NCBI RefSeq assembly: GCF_030718085.1
Contig: NZ_JAVAJF010000004.1
Span: 1-64,000, forward strand
Length of the DNA: 64,000 bases
DNA from: Marinobacter sp. MDS2
GTDB taxonomy: Bacteria; Pseudomonadota; Gammaproteobacteria; Pseudomonadales; Oleiphilaceae
Direction of reading: 5' to 3'
The notes under the pieces were generated by a model, which did no database searches, had not been told where the DNA came from, and was given only the letters and a program-made list of their open reading frames with translations. The position numbers and the translations under genes are program-made. Below, piece by piece: positions 1 through 10,065 of the stretch (the stretch's first letter is position 1; each line of letters opens with the position of its first letter).

Positions 1-34
1 TCGGCCAGCGCCCACACGAATTACTTGGTCAACT

Positions 35-63
35 TTTTAAAGAGCGTTTGAGCTGCTGCTCAA
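35..63 (-). promoter_or_regulatory. rRNA leader antitermination site (boxB hairpin then boxA)
   Basis: On the minus strand a small hairpin (48-63, TTGAG stem closing on CTCAA around CAGCAG) is followed at once by CGCTCTTTAAAA (35-46), a close match to the boxA consensus TGCTCTTTAACA. This boxB-boxA order just downstream of rRNA promoters is the Nus-dependent antitermination site of rRNA operons. The bases beyond it (1-34), read on the minus strand, resemble the conserved leader ahead of a gammaproteobacterial 16S gene. The rRNA genes themselves lie outside the window. NusB, which binds boxA RNA, is encoded at 42060-42536. Confidence 0.75.
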
Positions 64-75
64 TCAAGGCCGCGA

Positions 76-103
76 ATTATACATCGTCTCGCCACCTTGT
101 CAA
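76..103 (-). promoter_or_regulatory. rRNA operon promoter, proximal (sigma-70)
   Basis: Minus-strand -35 TTGACA (98-103) and perfect -10 TATAAT (76-81) are separated by 16 bp. A GC-rich stretch follows the -10, as in stringently controlled rRNA promoters. It is the nearest of three tandem promoters to the antitermination site. Confidence 0.8.
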
Positions 104-181
104 CCGTTAATTTTAACCGCTGTTTTCGTCTTCGAAAACGGCCGAAAAACTCACCGACGTTACTGCTAAATCGTGGTGCGC

Positions 182-209
182 ATTCTACACTGAACCGCCA
201 CCTTGTCAA
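182..209 (-). promoter_or_regulatory. rRNA operon promoter, middle (sigma-70)
   Basis: Minus-strand -35 TTGACA (204-209) and -10 TAGAAT (182-187) have a 16-bp spacer beginning with the same AGGTGGCG as the proximal promoter. A GCGC discriminator follows the -10. The A/T-rich bases just upstream could act as an UP element. Confidence 0.78.
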
Positions 210-312
210 CTGCTTTTTGAAGAATCTTTAAAACGTTTTCTTCAGAACTTTCAAGCAGTTACCGCTTCGGTGCTGGCCGTTCTTAGTGGCTAGCCCCTCA
301 AGCGAGATGCGC

Positions 313-340
313 ATTCTACAGAGCCCAGCTAAGGAGTCAA
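313..340 (-). promoter_or_regulatory. rRNA operon promoter, distal (sigma-70)
   Basis: Minus-strand -35 TTGACT (335-340) and -10 TAGAAT (313-318) have a 16-bp spacer and the same GCGC discriminator after the -10. This is the third tandem promoter of the set. It starts less than 100 bp beyond the end of msrQ, so msrQ readthrough could enter the rRNA operon. Confidence 0.72.
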
Positions 341-429
341 CAGGCTTTCTGAAGAAAACTGTTCACACTTCGGTTTCCACCTACTCGCCTGCGCAAAAGA
401 CCAACAGAACGTTCAAATAACAGTCGAAT

Positions 430-1047
430 TCAGGCCTTTTTTAACGGCACCAGCGAAGACACCCCAAACCAATACACTCGGACCAACAACAAAAGCATCA
501 ACACAACGCCGTAAATCACCATTTCCAACACGTCACTTCTTGCTTGCCAGAGAAAATGGAGCCATACAAAGATAGAAGAAGGATAGATAAGGCGATGCAA
601 CGGCTTCCAGCCTCGCCCCATTCGTTTCATCATCTTTTGGGTTGAGGTCAGCGCCAACGGCACCAGCAAAATAAATCCCGCGGCACCCATGATGATGTAA
701 GGGCGACGGGTGAAGGTTGCCCACAAATCGCCCCACCCTAGAATCAACTGCAAGAAAGCCATCACATGCAACACGGCATAGAAGAAAGCAAACAACCCAA
801 GCATTCGCCTGCAACGAATCCATCCCGCCCAACCGGTCAGTTTGCGTAAAGGCGTCACAAACAATGTCGCCAATAACAACTGGAACGCAGCCTTACCCAA
901 ACCTTCCGTGATCGCCTGACCTGGATCAGGGCCTAAATCCCCAACCACAATGCGCTGGATCAAAATAAACAACGGAATCAAAGCCGCAAGAAAAAGCCCG
1001 ACCTTCACCACACGCAGCGTGGCTGCTTTACTCCAATTAGCCAACAT
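430..1047 (-). CDS. msrQ: MsrQ, heme-binding membrane subunit of the MsrPQ methionine sulfoxide reductase
   Basis: A 205-residue, very hydrophobic inner-membrane protein with about six membrane spans, of the YedZ/MsrQ ferric-reductase-like family. It passes electrons from the quinone pool to periplasmic MsrP, which repairs oxidised methionines in envelope proteins. Histidines in the spans (FYAVLHVM, KPLHRL, FVWLHFLW) are the likely heme ligands. The ATG at 1047 shares its A with the msrP stop codon (TGATG), so the pair is translationally coupled; an in-frame TTG one codon upstream is less likely. Length is usual for the family. Confidence 0.9.
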   Translation of the reverse strand: MLANWSKAATLRVVKVGLFLAALIPLFILIQRIVVGDLGPDPGQAITEGLGKAAFQLLLATLFVTPLRKLTGWAGWIRCRRMLGLFAFFYAVLHVMAFLQLILGWGDLWATFTRRPYIIMGAAGFILLVPLALTSTQKMMKRMGRGWKPLHRLIYPSSIFVWLHFLWQARSDVLEMVIYGVVLMLLLLVRVYWFGVSSLVPLKKA

Positions 1048-2018
1048 CAATAAAACTTCGCCAAATCCATACCCTTGTATAGGTGGGCCACCTGCTCACC
1101 ATAGCCATTGAATTTCTCTGTTTTCCGCCAATTCGGGCTGAAGATGCCCGACGGCAGCCTGCGCTCTCGTTTTTGACTCCAGCGTGGATGATCTACGTCC
1201 GGATTCACATTCGCGTAAAAACCATATTCGTTCGGAGCGATCATCTCCCAACTGGTTTTTGGCCGCTGCTCCATAAACCGGATCCGTACAATCGACTTGA
1301 TGCTTTTGAAGCCGTATTTCCATGGCACTACCAAACGAATGGGGGCACCGTTCTGATTCGGCAGCTCACGACCATACAAACCGACTGCCAGGAACGACAA
1401 CTCATTCATGGCTTCGTCCATCCGCAACCCTTCCCGATAGGGCCAATCGATCGTGCTGAACAACGATCTCTGGCCAGGCATCTGCTCCGGGCGCTCAAGC
1501 GTCTCAAAATAGACGTACTTTGCCTTAGATGTCGGCTCTAATTGCTTTAACACATCCGCCAGCGGAACACCGACCCAAGGAATCACCATCGACCAAGCTT
1601 CTACACACCGCAATCGGTATATACGCTCTTGATAGCTCTGCGGCTTTAACAGATCGTCCAATGGGTAACGGCCAGGCCGGGCGCACTCTCCTTCAACGTC
1701 GATAGACCAGGGTTCAACCACCAACTGGTCAGCATGTCGGGAAGGATCCTCCTTCCCCGGCCCAAATTCGTAGAAATTGTTGTAACGGATCACGTCTTTA
1801 TACGGCGTAAGGTCTTCGTTGGGCGCGTACTGGTCAGCCTTCTTATAATCCAAGGCGGCCAGTTTGTCCTGTGAGTTCGCCAACACAAGCCCGGGGGCAG
1901 CTAAAGCAGCGGCTGATACAGCAACGCCCGACATAAACTTGCGGCGATTCAGGTAGACAGACTCAGGCGTGACTTCGGATTCGGAGATAGCCCAGGAAGG
2001 GCGTTTCTTGAAATGCAT
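1047..2018 (-). CDS. msrP: MsrP, molybdopterin-dependent protein-methionine-sulfoxide reductase
   Basis: A 323-residue periplasmic enzyme of the sulfite-oxidase-fold molybdopterin family (YedY/MsrP) that reduces methionine sulfoxide in proteins. The N-terminus carries a twin-arginine signal (RRKFMSG at residues 25-31, then a hydrophobic stretch ending near ANS at 47-49), so it is exported folded with cofactor by Tat. Cys138 in [10 protein letters not shown] is the expected molybdenum ligand, followed by the family stretch MVIPWVG. It is the first gene of the msrPQ pair and overlaps msrQ by one base. Confidence 0.94.
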   Translation of the reverse strand: MHFKKRPSWAISESEVTPESVYLNRRKFMSGVAVSAAALAAPGLVLANSQDKLAALDYKKADQYAPNEDLTPYKDVIRYNNFYEFGPGKEDPSRHADQLVVEPWSIDVEGECARPGRYPLDDLLKPQSYQERIYRLRCVEAWSMVIPWVGVPLADVLKQLEPTSKAKYVYFETLERPEQMPGQRSLFSTIDWPYREGLRMDEAMNELSFLAVGLYGRELPNQNGAPIRLVVPWKYGFKSIKSIVRIRFMEQRPKTSWEMIAPNEYGFYANVNPDVDHPRWSQKRERRLPSGIFSPNWRKTEKFNGYGEQVAHLYKGMDLAKFY

Positions 2019-2071
2019 TGGAAGGCTCCAGATGTCGTGGTTCTATCAGTAGACCACACTTTTCCGGAGAA

Positions 2072-2100
2072 ATTCCCGCCCAATGACACTGGGCGGGAAT
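2072..2100 (-). terminator. terminator downstream of pssA
   Basis: A perfect 11-bp stem (2072-2082 with 2090-2100) and a 7-base loop sit between the pssA stop and the msrP start. The minus strand continues with TTTCT. It would separate pssA from msrPQ transcription. Confidence 0.7.
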
Positions 2101-2110
2101 GATTGATCAA

Positions 2111-2923
2111 TTAAGTGCGCTTACCCTTCCGGCGGAACAACGCTCGCACCGGGCCGGAGGCCGCATAAATCAAAAAGGCCGAGAACAACACAGTCGCCGG
2201 ATCCAGTGCAATCACCACAAAGATGAGCACTACCAGAAGAATGGCTGCAAAAGGCACCCTGCCCCGCAGATCCAGATCTTTGAAGCTACGGTACAGAATA
2301 TTGCTGACCATCAACACGCCGGTCCCGCCCACAACGATCATGGTGAGCGCCGTTAGCCAAACGGCCGGTTCGAACGTGTGAAAACTCCACACCAAGCCTG
2401 CCACACAGGCGGCGGCAGCGGGACTCGCCAAGCCAACAAAGTACTTCTTATCAACCGAGCCAATCTGGGTATTAAAACGCGCCAAACGCAGGGCTGCGCC
2501 AGCCACATATATGAAGGTGACCGCCCAGCCTAATTTGCCCATTCCGTTTAGCAACCAGAAAAAGGCTACCAAGCCCGGAGCAACTCCGAAGGCCACCATA
2601 TCCGCCAAGCTGTCGTATTCTTCACCGAACTTGCTTTGGGTATTGGTCATACGCGCAACACGACCATCGAGCCCGTCCAGAATCATGGACACAAAAATGG
2701 CAATGGCGGCGTTATCGAACACTCCGTTCGAGGCAGAGACGATCGCGTAAAATCCTGAAAATAACGACGCGGTGGTCAGTGCGTTGGGCAGTAAAAAGAT
2801 ACCTTTGCGCCTCACTTTCGCGCCCTCAACCACTTCTTCTTCTACAACTTCTCCTGCCTCGATTTCCGCTTCAGCAGCAAGATGAGGGTCAGTCTTGTGT
2901 ATCGATGTATTCTGTTCTGTCAT
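2111..2923 (-). CDS. pssA: CDP-diacylglycerol--serine O-phosphatidyltransferase
   Basis: A 270-residue membrane enzyme of the CDP-alcohol phosphatidyltransferase family that makes phosphatidylserine, precursor of phosphatidylethanolamine. The family motif is visible as DGLDGRVARMTN...FGEEYDSLADM, matching DGx2ARx8Gx3Dx3D. About eight hydrophobic spans follow an acidic N-terminal tail and a basic KVRRKG segment. The ATG at 2923 is chosen because GGAG lies 8 bases ahead; an ATG seven codons upstream has no ribosome site. The gene follows ilvC, as in many gammaproteobacteria, but a terminator lies between. Confidence 0.92.
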   Translation of the reverse strand: MTEQNTSIHKTDPHLAAEAEIEAGEVVEEEVVEGAKVRRKGIFLLPNALTTASLFSGFYAIVSASNGVFDNAAIAIFVSMILDGLDGRVARMTNTQSKFGEEYDSLADMVAFGVAPGLVAFFWLLNGMGKLGWAVTFIYVAGAALRLARFNTQIGSVDKKYFVGLASPAAAACVAGLVWSFHTFEPAVWLTALTMIVVGGTGVLMVSNILYRSFKDLDLRGRVPFAAILLVVLIFVVIALDPATVLFSAFLIYAASGPVRALFRRKGKRT

Positions 2924-2962
2924 TCCTTCAACTCCGGAAAGCATTTGTGCGGAGTATATACG

Positions 2963-2990
2963 AAAAACGCGGCCACTAGGGCCGCGCTTT
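2963..2990 (-). terminator. terminator downstream of ilvC
   Basis: On the minus strand a CGCGGCC stem (2968-2974 pairing 2980-2986), a 5-base loop and then five T's follow the ilvC stop. It ends the ilvIHC transcript before pssA. Confidence 0.8.
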
Positions 2991-3013
2991 CAAACCGTAC
3001 CGGAAATTCCGGA

Positions 3014-4045
<1,032 letters not shown>

Positions 4046-4056
4046 TTAAAAGTATT

Positions 4057-4070
4057 GGCCGCGTGCGGCC
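4057..4070 (-). other. small hairpin between ilvH and ilvC
   Basis: GGCCG pairs with CGGCC around a four-base loop in the 67-base ilvH-ilvC gap, with a short T-rich run (AATACTTTT) after it on the minus strand. It could be a partial terminator or a processing/stability hairpin that sets ilvC level apart from ilvIH. The role is a guess. Confidence 0.35.
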
Positions 4071-4097
4071 ATGGTATTCGAATTTTCTTCCAGCCTA

Positions 4098-4589
4098 TCA
4101 GAGGCTGAGTACCTTTTCGCCTCGCGCGATACCGGAAACACCGGTACGCACCACTTCCAAGATTCCAGACGTGCCAACCGCTTGAATAAAGCCGTCGAGC
4201 TTACTGCTATCACCCGCCAGCTGAACGGTATAAACCGAGCTGGTGACATCAACAATCTGGCCACGAAAGATATCCACCGTACGCTTGATCTCGGCGCGCT
4301 GAGAGCCTGTCGCCTTCAGCTTCACCAACATCATTTCGCGCTCGATGTGGGCACCTTCCGTGAGGTCCACCAGCTTTACCACTTCAATCAGCTTATTCAG
4401 CTGCTTGGTGATTTGCTCAATCACCTTGTCGGAACCGGTCGTGGTGACGGTCAGTCGTGACAAAGTAGGATCTTCAGTAGGCGCTACCGTGAGCGTCTCG
4501 ATGTTGTAATTGCGCTGGGAAAACAGCCCAACCACCCGAGACAATGCACCTGGCTCGTTTTCCAGCAATACAGAAATGATTCGACGCAT
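4098..4589 (-). CDS. ilvH: Acetolactate synthase small (regulatory) subunit
   Basis: A 163-residue regulatory subunit with an N-terminal ACT domain (RRIISVLLENEPGALSRVVG) followed by the C-terminal ALS small-subunit domain. It binds valine, gives feedback inhibition and raises activity of the large subunit. The ATG at 4589 lies two bases after the ilvI stop, so the two are coupled; longer forms starting inside ilvI are unlikely. Length is the family norm. Confidence 0.96.
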   Translation of the reverse strand: MRRIISVLLENEPGALSRVVGLFSQRNYNIETLTVAPTEDPTLSRLTVTTTGSDKVIEQITKQLNKLIEVVKLVDLTEGAHIEREMMLVKLKATGSQRAEIKRTVDIFRGQIVDVTSSVYTVQLAGDSSKLDGFIQAVGTSGILEVVRTGVSGIARGEKVLSL

Positions 4590-4591
4590 GA

Positions 4592-6310
4592 TCACACCCT
4601 CTCCGTCTTGCTGAGCCACATATCTTTCATCGAACCACGGGCAACTTGCATCGGGTACACATGCTCAAAACGGTCAACATAAATGTCTACGAACACCAGC
4701 TTGTCTTTCATCGCCAGAACTTCTTTCAGCTTGGGCTCAAGATCTTCTTTGCGATCAATGCGCACGCCCACATGGCCGTATGCTTCAGCCAGTTTGATGA
4801 AGTCCGGGAGAGATTCCATATAGGACTGCGAATGGCGAGACTCGTAGTTCATGTCCTGCCATTGCTTCACCATGCCCAAGGCCTGGTTGTTCAGGTTAAT
4901 AATCTTGACCGGCAGATCGTACTGCTTGCAGGTAGACAGCTCCTGAATGTTCATTTGGATACTGCCTTCACCGGTGAAGCACAAGACCTCTTCATCCGGA
5001 TGGGTCAGTTTGATACCCATCGCCGCCGGCAAACCAAAGCCCATAGTGCCCAGACCACCGGAGTTAATCCAGCGGTTCGGCTTGTCGAACTTGTAGTACT
5101 GAGCGGTAAACATCTGGTGCTGGCCAACGTCGGTGGTCACGAACGCATCACCGTTGGTGAGCTTCCAGAGCATCTCAACCACTTCTTGCGGCTTGATGAC
5201 ATCCGGGCTGGTTTCGTAACGCATACCGTGGAACGCGCGCCATTCGTCGATTTGCTTCCACCAGGCTGCCAGTGCATCGGCTTCCGGCTTTTCTTTGGAT
5301 TCTTTCACCAAAGACAGCATCTCTTTCAGCACGGCATCCACTGGTCCAACGATCGGCACATCAACATCGATGGTTTTGGAAATCGATGCCGGATCAATAT
5401 CAATGTGGATAATTCGAGCACCCGGACAGAACTTCTCTGTGGCGTTGGTTACCCGGTCATCAAAACGGGCGCCTACGCACAGGATCAGGTCGGAGTGGTG
5501 CATGGCCATGTTGGCTTCGTAGGTACCGTGCATGCCGAGCCAGCCCAAGTGCTGCTTGTCGGTTGCCGGGTAACAGCCAATGCCCATCAGTGTGTTGGTA
5601 ATCGGGAAGCCAAGCTTTCGGGTCAGTTCGGTTAACTGATCGGAGGCCTTACCAAGAATGACACCACCGCCGGCATAGATCACCGGGCGCTTGGCAGCCA
5701 TCAGCATATCGACGGCTTTCTTGATTTGCCCGGCGTGACCCCGAACGGCCGGGTTGTACGAACGCAACTTGACCTTTTTCGGATACGAATATTCGAAACG
5801 CTCGTTGGGCGCCGTCATATCCTTCGGAATATCGACAACAACCGGACCAGGGCGGCCCGTTGAGGCAATGTAATACGCCTTGCGGATAATTTCCGGGATT
5901 TCCTCCGGGTGCCGGACACTGAGGTTGTGCTTAACCACAGGGCGGGACACACCGATCATATCGGTTTCCTGGAACGCATCCTCACCGATCAATGTGGATG
6001 CAACCTGGCCACAGAGAACCACCATCGGAATTGAATCCATAAATGCGGTGGCAATGCCAGTAATCGTGTTGGTAGCGCCAGGGCCAGAGGTCACCAGAAC
6101 AGTGCCTGGTTTTCCGGTTGCACGGGCATAACCATCGGCCATATGGACCGCTGCTTGCTCATGCCGAACCAGAATGTGTTTGACTTTATCCTGCCTGAAC
6201 AGCGCATCATAAATATGAAGGGCTGCGCCACCCGGATAGCCGTATACGTGTTCGATACCTTCATCTTGAAGGGACCGGATCAACATATCGGCACCAGACA
6301 ATAACTCCAC
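4592..6310 (-). CDS. ilvI: Acetolactate synthase large (catalytic) subunit
   Basis: A 572-residue thiamine-diphosphate enzyme, first common enzyme of valine/leucine/isoleucine synthesis. The glutamate for ThDP activation is in [15 protein letters not shown]; the ThDP/Mg motif near residue 450 runs [29 protein letters not shown], here written in parts: GEGS, then NLNN. The start is GTG at 6310 with AGAGGG eight bases upstream. It heads ilvIHC and is preceded by a leader of about 290 nt from a candidate promoter at 6606-6633. Confidence 0.96.
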   Translation of the reverse strand: MELLSGADMLIRSLQDEGIEHVYGYPGGAALHIYDALFRQDKVKHILVRHEQAAVHMADGYARATGKPGTVLVTSGPGATNTITGIATAFMDSIPMVVLCGQVASTLIGEDAFQETDMIGVSRPVVKHNLSVRHPEEIPEIIRKAYYIASTGRPGPVVVDIPKDMTAPNERFEYSYPKKVKLRSYNPAVRGHAGQIKKAVDMLMAAKRPVIYAGGGVILGKASDQLTELTRKLGFPITNTLMGIGCYPATDKQHLGWLGMHGTYEANMAMHHSDLILCVGARFDDRVTNATEKFCPGARIIHIDIDPASISKTIDVDVPIVGPVDAVLKEMLSLVKESKEKPEADALAAWWKQIDEWRAFHGMRYETSPDVIKPQEVVEMLWKLTNGDAFVTTDVGQHQMFTAQYYKFDKPNRWINSGGLGTMGFGLPAAMGIKLTHPDEEVLCFTGEGSIQMNIQELSTCKQYDLPVKIINLNNQALGMVKQWQDMNYESRHSQSYMESLPDFIKLAEAYGHVGVRIDRKEDLEPKLKEVLAMKDKLVFVDIYVDRFEHVYPMQVARGSMKDMWLSKTERV

Positions 6311-6598
6311 GTTTTCTACCCTCTTCTACAAGTGAATGAGCCGGGATTCGTCCCGGTTGCCTGGATCCACGGTTTACCAGCTTCTTTTGAAAGCCGGACC
6401 GGCGTACTCCTCCACACCAATTCTTTAGAGGTTGTCTCTGGGCCAGCCGCACTCCTGAGGGTTGCGGAGAACGGCCAGCAACGGGTTGCAACGGTAGCAA
6501 CAACCATCGCCCGCCTAGTAATGGCGCACTCGGTGTGGTGATTAACGGGGGATACTTATTCGGGATTGCCGAGCCGTATTTACCCCTATCTTCAGGCA
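6311..6598 (-). promoter_or_regulatory. long 5' leader of ilvIHC with a possible leader peptide
   Basis: From the candidate start near 6599 to the ilvI GTG there are about 290 transcribed bases. They hold several hairpins, including GTTGC/GCAAC arms at 6461-6482 and a perfect CCGGGA-CGAA-TCCCGG stem-loop at 6341-6356 just upstream of the ilvI ribosome site. An ORF of 63 codons runs from ATG at 6507 to a TAG at 6316 and begins M-V-V-A-T-V-A-T. Valine codons early in a leader recall the E. coli ilvBN attenuator peptide. No clear U-tract terminator is seen, so attenuation is only a hypothesis. Confidence 0.4.
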
Positions 6599-6605
6599 GT
6601 CGGTA

Positions 6606-6633
6606 ATTCTGACAGCGGGAAACTCGCTGTCAA
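6606..6633 (-). promoter_or_regulatory. ilvI promoter with an internal inverted repeat
   Basis: On the minus strand TTGACA (6628-6633) and CAGAAT (6606-6611) are 16 bp apart. A perfect dyad, GACAGCG and CGCTGTC with a 7-base centre (6611-6631), fills the spacer and touches both boxes, which is where a repressor operator would sit. The rest of the gap to the divergent DUF4124 gene (6634-6780) shows nothing definite. Confidence 0.55.
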
Positions 6634-6780
6634 TAGCCGTTGTGGCTTAATTGGCACCATTTTATGCTCTTCTCTGCCATACTGCGAAAATAACCATGCT
6701 AGAGTTTTGAACCAGACGAAAGAAAAACCTTTGCTCTGGTGGCACCATCTTCAGGCGACAAACGAACAACGGGCAACGAC

Positions 6781-7257
6781 ATGAACCGAAAGATACTGAT
6801 GTTTTCTATTCTGATGGCCGCAACTCCCGGCCTGGCCGCTGATAGTTCAGTATACAAATGGACAGACGACAACGGCGTAACCCACTTCGGCGACCGGCAA
6901 CCAACCGGCAAGAAAGCCGAGCAGGTCAATGTTCGCTCGGGTACCAGCCGCACCGCCGGCTCTGAACGGGCCAGCCCGCAAGAACGCCTGAGTCAGCTCG
7001 AGGAGCAGCAACAATCAGCGGCAGAACGAAAAAAAGAAACCGCGGTTGAAGAAGCCAACCGCAAACAACGTGAAGCAAATTGTGAAACCGCGAAAGCCAA
7101 CCTGAAGGTCATCAGCAGCAATGCACGAATCCGGGTCGAAGAAAACGGTGAGATGCGATACCTGAGCCCCGAAGAAATCGAACAGCAACGCCAACAGTTT
7201 GAAGATATTGCCGAAGAAAACTGCGGCCCCGCCCAGGGCAACAACACCGAACAGTAA
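6781..7257 (+). CDS. DUF4124 domain periplasmic/envelope protein
   Basis: A 158-residue exported protein of unknown function. A signal peptide (MNRKILMF... to GLAADS, cleavage near residue 20) is followed by the DUF4124 core SVYKWTDDNGVTHFGDRQP. The remainder is charged and Gln/Glu-rich, with predicted coiled coil around SQLEEQQQSAAERKKE, and contains two cysteines (EANCETAK and EENCGPA) that could pair. The ATG at 6781 opens a conventional signal peptide, whereas the longer in-frame form does not. It is divergent from ilvI and ends at a strong terminator shared with clpB. Confidence 0.8.
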   Translation: MNRKILMFSILMAATPGLAADSSVYKWTDDNGVTHFGDRQPTGKKAEQVNVRSGTSRTAGSERASPQERLSQLEEQQQSAAERKKETAVEEANRKQREANCETAKANLKVISSNARIRVEENGEMRYLSPEEIEQQRQQFEDIAEENCGPAQGNNTEQ

Positions 7258-7273
7258 CGGCGCACTAAAAACG

Positions 7274-7309
7274 AAAAAGCCAGAGGACTCTCGCCCTCTG
7301 GCTTTTTTT
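7274..7309. terminator. bidirectional terminator between DUF4124 gene and clpB
   Basis: An 8-bp GC-rich stem (7279-7286 with 7295-7302) is flanked by five A's on the left and seven T's on the right, so it can work on both strands. It lies between two convergent genes. Confidence 0.88.
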
Positions 7310-7330
7310 ATTTCGCCCCTCTCCGGCGCC

Positions 7331-9907
7331 TTATTCCTTGGTAAACGTCAGCTCACTGCCATCTACCTTCGCCTTGACCGTATCACCCGACACAAACTCC
7401 CCTTGCAGAAGTTTCTGTGCCAGCGGGTTTTCGATCAAACGCTGAATTGCTCGCTTCAACGGCCGCGCGCCATACACCGGATCGTAGCCTACCTCGGCCA
7501 GCAAATGCAGAGCGTCTTCGCCCAATTCCAGACTCATATCCTGCTCTTTCAGGCGTTTTGCCAGATTCTCGATCTGAATGCTCGCGATGCCTTGAATCTG
7601 ACTTTCGGCCAGCGGATGGAACACCACCACGTCGTCCACCCGGTTGATAAACTCCGGACGGAAATGGGTACCCACAACCTCCATGACGGCGGATTTCATT
7701 TCCTCGTAATTTTCCTCCCCGGCTTTCTCCTGAATGATGTGAGAGCCCAGGTTTGAGGTCATCACCACCACCGTATTACGGAAGTCCACCGTGCGCCCCT
7801 GGCTGTCCGTCAGGCGGCCGTCGTCCAGCACTTGCAACAGAATATTGAAGACATCCGGGTGTGCCTTTTCCACCTCATCAAGCAAGAGCACAGAATAAGG
7901 CCGGCGCCGAACCGCCTCGGTCAGGTAACCGCCTTCTTCATAGCCCACGTACCCGGGAGGCGCACCGATCAAGCGAGCTACAGCGTGCTTCTCCATGAAC
8001 TCGGACATATCGATGCGCACCATGGCGTCTTCGGTATCGAACAAGAACGCCGCCAGAGCTTTACACAGCTCGGTTTTACCGACACCGGTCGGCCCGAGGA
8101 ACAAGAAAGAACCGTTGGGGCGATTGGGATCCGACAAGCCGGCTCGGGAACGACGCACGGCGTTAGAAACCGCTTCCACCGCCTCGTTTTGCCCAATCAC
8201 CCGACCATGCAACGCCTCTTCCATGCGCATTAGCTTGTCACGCTCGCCTTCCATCATCTTGGACACGGGAATGCCCGTCCACTTGGAGACGATCTCGGCG
8301 ATCTCCTCCTCGGTGACCCGATTGCGCAGCAGCGTCATTTCCATCATTTCAGCCTGACTGGCCATATCCAGTTGCCGCTCAAGCTCCGGAATCTTGCCGT
8401 ATTGCAGCTCCGACATTTTGCCGAGATCGCCACTGCGGCGAGCATTTTCCAGATCAATTCGAGTCTGCTCCAGCTCACTTTTGATCTTCTGGGATCCGTG
8501 CAAAGCCGCTTTTTCAGTGTTCCAAACTTCTTCCAGATCCGCATACTCACGCTCAACATCGCCAATCACTGACGACAACTCTTCCAAACGCTTTTTGGAG
8601 GCCGCATCGGTTTCTTTCTTCAGCGCTTCCCGCTCAATCTTGAGCTGAATCAGGCGCCGCTCGAGGCGATCCAGGGCTTCCGGCTTGGAATCCATTTCCA
8701 TCCGAATCTGACTGGCCGCCTCGTCCACCAAATCAATCGCCTTGTCCGGCAGCTGGCGATCGGTGATGTACCGGTGGGACAATTTCGCTGCAGCAATGAT
8801 GGCGCCGTCTGTCACTTCCACCCCGTGGTGAACCTCGTAACGTTCCTTGAGGCCACGCAGAATGGCAATACTGTCTTCTTCCGTCGGCTCATTGACCAAC
8901 ACCTTCTGGAACCGGCGCTCCAGAGCAGCATCTTTCTCAATGTTTTCACGATATTCGTTCAACGTAGTGGCGCCAACACAATGCAGTTCACCTCTCGCCA
9001 GTGCGGGCTTAAGCATATTGCCCGCATCCATCGAGCCTTCCGCCTTGCCGGCACCGACCATGGTATGAAGCTCGTCGATAAACAGAATGATCTGCCCTTC
9101 CTGTTTCGACAATTCGTTCAGAACAGCTTTCAGGCGTTCCTCGAATTCACCGCGGAATTTGGCTCCGGCGATCAGTGCGCCCATATCCAGCGAGAGCACT
9201 TTCTTCTCTTTTAGGCTGTCCGGCACTTCGCCATTCACAATGCGCTGCGCCAAACCTTCAACAATGGCGGTCTTACCGACCCCCGGCTCACCAATCAATA
9301 CCGGGTTATTCTTGCGGCGACGCTGCAGCACCTGAATGGTGCGGCGAATCTCATCGTCCCGGCCAATCACCGGATCCAGCTTGCCAGCAACGGCCTGCTC
9401 GGTCAGGTCGATGGTATACTTCGACAATGCCTGTCGGTTTTCTTCCGCTCCGGGATCATTCACAGCTTCACCACCCCTCACCTCATCAATGGCCTTTTCC
9501 AAAACCACTTTGTCTACTCCATGCTCACGCAGAATACGGCCCAGCGAGCCACGATCTTCAACCGCCGCCAGCAAGATCAGCTCACTGGAAATAAACTGGT
9601 CGCCACGCTTCTGAGCCAATTTGTCGGAGATATTGAACAAGCGCCCCATGTCGTTCGACATGGACACGTCCCCGGCATTACCTTGCACTTCCGGCAGGGT
9701 TCCAATTTCATTAGCAACCGCCTGTCGAACCCGACCGGGTTCAACGCCTACTTGTTGCAACAGCGGTTTGACCGAACCACCCTGCTGATCAAGCAAGGCC
9801 AGCATCAGATGCACAGGCTCAATAAAGTTGTGGTCTTTCCCGACCGCAATCGACTGAGCATCCGCGAGGGCGCTCTGTAACTTGCTGGTCAACTTATCAA
9901 TTCTCAT
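7331..9907 (-). CDS. clpB: ClpB protein disaggregase (Hsp100)
   Basis: An 858-residue hexameric AAA+ chaperone that, with DnaK, pulls proteins out of aggregates after heat stress. The N-domain ([11 protein letters not shown]...) is followed by AAA-1 with Walker A GEPGVGKT and Walker B ILFIDELH, the coiled-coil middle domain, and AAA-2 with GPTGVGKT and [11 protein letters not shown]; the pore loop region [12 protein letters not shown] is present. The start at 9907 gives the family N-terminus with GGGGA nine bases ahead; an ATG two codons upstream is possible. A sigma-32-type promoter lies about 95 bp upstream. Confidence 0.97.
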   Translation of the reverse strand: MRIDKLTSKLQSALADAQSIAVGKDHNFIEPVHLMLALLDQQGGSVKPLLQQVGVEPGRVRQAVANEIGTLPEVQGNAGDVSMSNDMGRLFNISDKLAQKRGDQFISSELILLAAVEDRGSLGRILREHGVDKVVLEKAIDEVRGGEAVNDPGAEENRQALSKYTIDLTEQAVAGKLDPVIGRDDEIRRTIQVLQRRRKNNPVLIGEPGVGKTAIVEGLAQRIVNGEVPDSLKEKKVLSLDMGALIAGAKFRGEFEERLKAVLNELSKQEGQIILFIDELHTMVGAGKAEGSMDAGNMLKPALARGELHCVGATTLNEYRENIEKDAALERRFQKVLVNEPTEEDSIAILRGLKERYEVHHGVEVTDGAIIAAAKLSHRYITDRQLPDKAIDLVDEAASQIRMEMDSKPEALDRLERRLIQLKIEREALKKETDAASKKRLEELSSVIGDVEREYADLEEVWNTEKAALHGSQKIKSELEQTRIDLENARRSGDLGKMSELQYGKIPELERQLDMASQAEMMEMTLLRNRVTEEEIAEIVSKWTGIPVSKMMEGERDKLMRMEEALHGRVIGQNEAVEAVSNAVRRSRAGLSDPNRPNGSFLFLGPTGVGKTELCKALAAFLFDTEDAMVRIDMSEFMEKHAVARLIGAPPGYVGYEEGGYLTEAVRRRPYSVLLLDEVEKAHPDVFNILLQVLDDGRLTDSQGRTVDFRNTVVVMTSNLGSHIIQEKAGEENYEEMKSAVMEVVGTHFRPEFINRVDDVVVFHPLAESQIQGIASIQIENLAKRLKEQDMSLELGEDALHLLAEVGYDPVYGARPLKRAIQRLIENPLAQKLLQGEFVSGDTVKAKVDGSELTFTKE

Positions 9908-10000
9908 AGTCATTTTTCCCCGAACAGTTCTTGCGCGCCGGTATTTCCACACACACTTAAAGGCGCGGAATGAGCGGCGATCGCGATGTCTTGATAACTA

Positions 10001-10028
10001 ATGTAGGGGCTAGACGGGGGACTTCAAG
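10001..10028 (-). promoter_or_regulatory. sigma-32 heat-shock promoter of clpB
   Basis: On the minus strand CTTGAAG (10022-10028) is followed after 12 bp by CCCCTACAT (10001-10009). This fits the sigma-32 consensus CTTGAAA-N11-16-CCCCATNT, with every key base of the -35 and the CCCC block kept. It lies between pgeF and clpB and gives clpB its own heat-inducible start. Confidence 0.85.
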
Positions 10029-10065
10029 GAAGTGGAAAGAAATAATGTCAGAAAATTGACGCTCG

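Noticed and set aside
4646..5635. Open frame of 329 codons on the plus strand opposite ilvI
   Set aside because: Antisense shadow of a highly conserved gene with biased codons; composition is not protein-like.
6341..6356. tRNA T-arm-like CGAATCCCGG in the ilvI leader
   Set aside because: The TTC of the T-loop is missing and no other tRNA arm can be drawn; a simple hairpin only.
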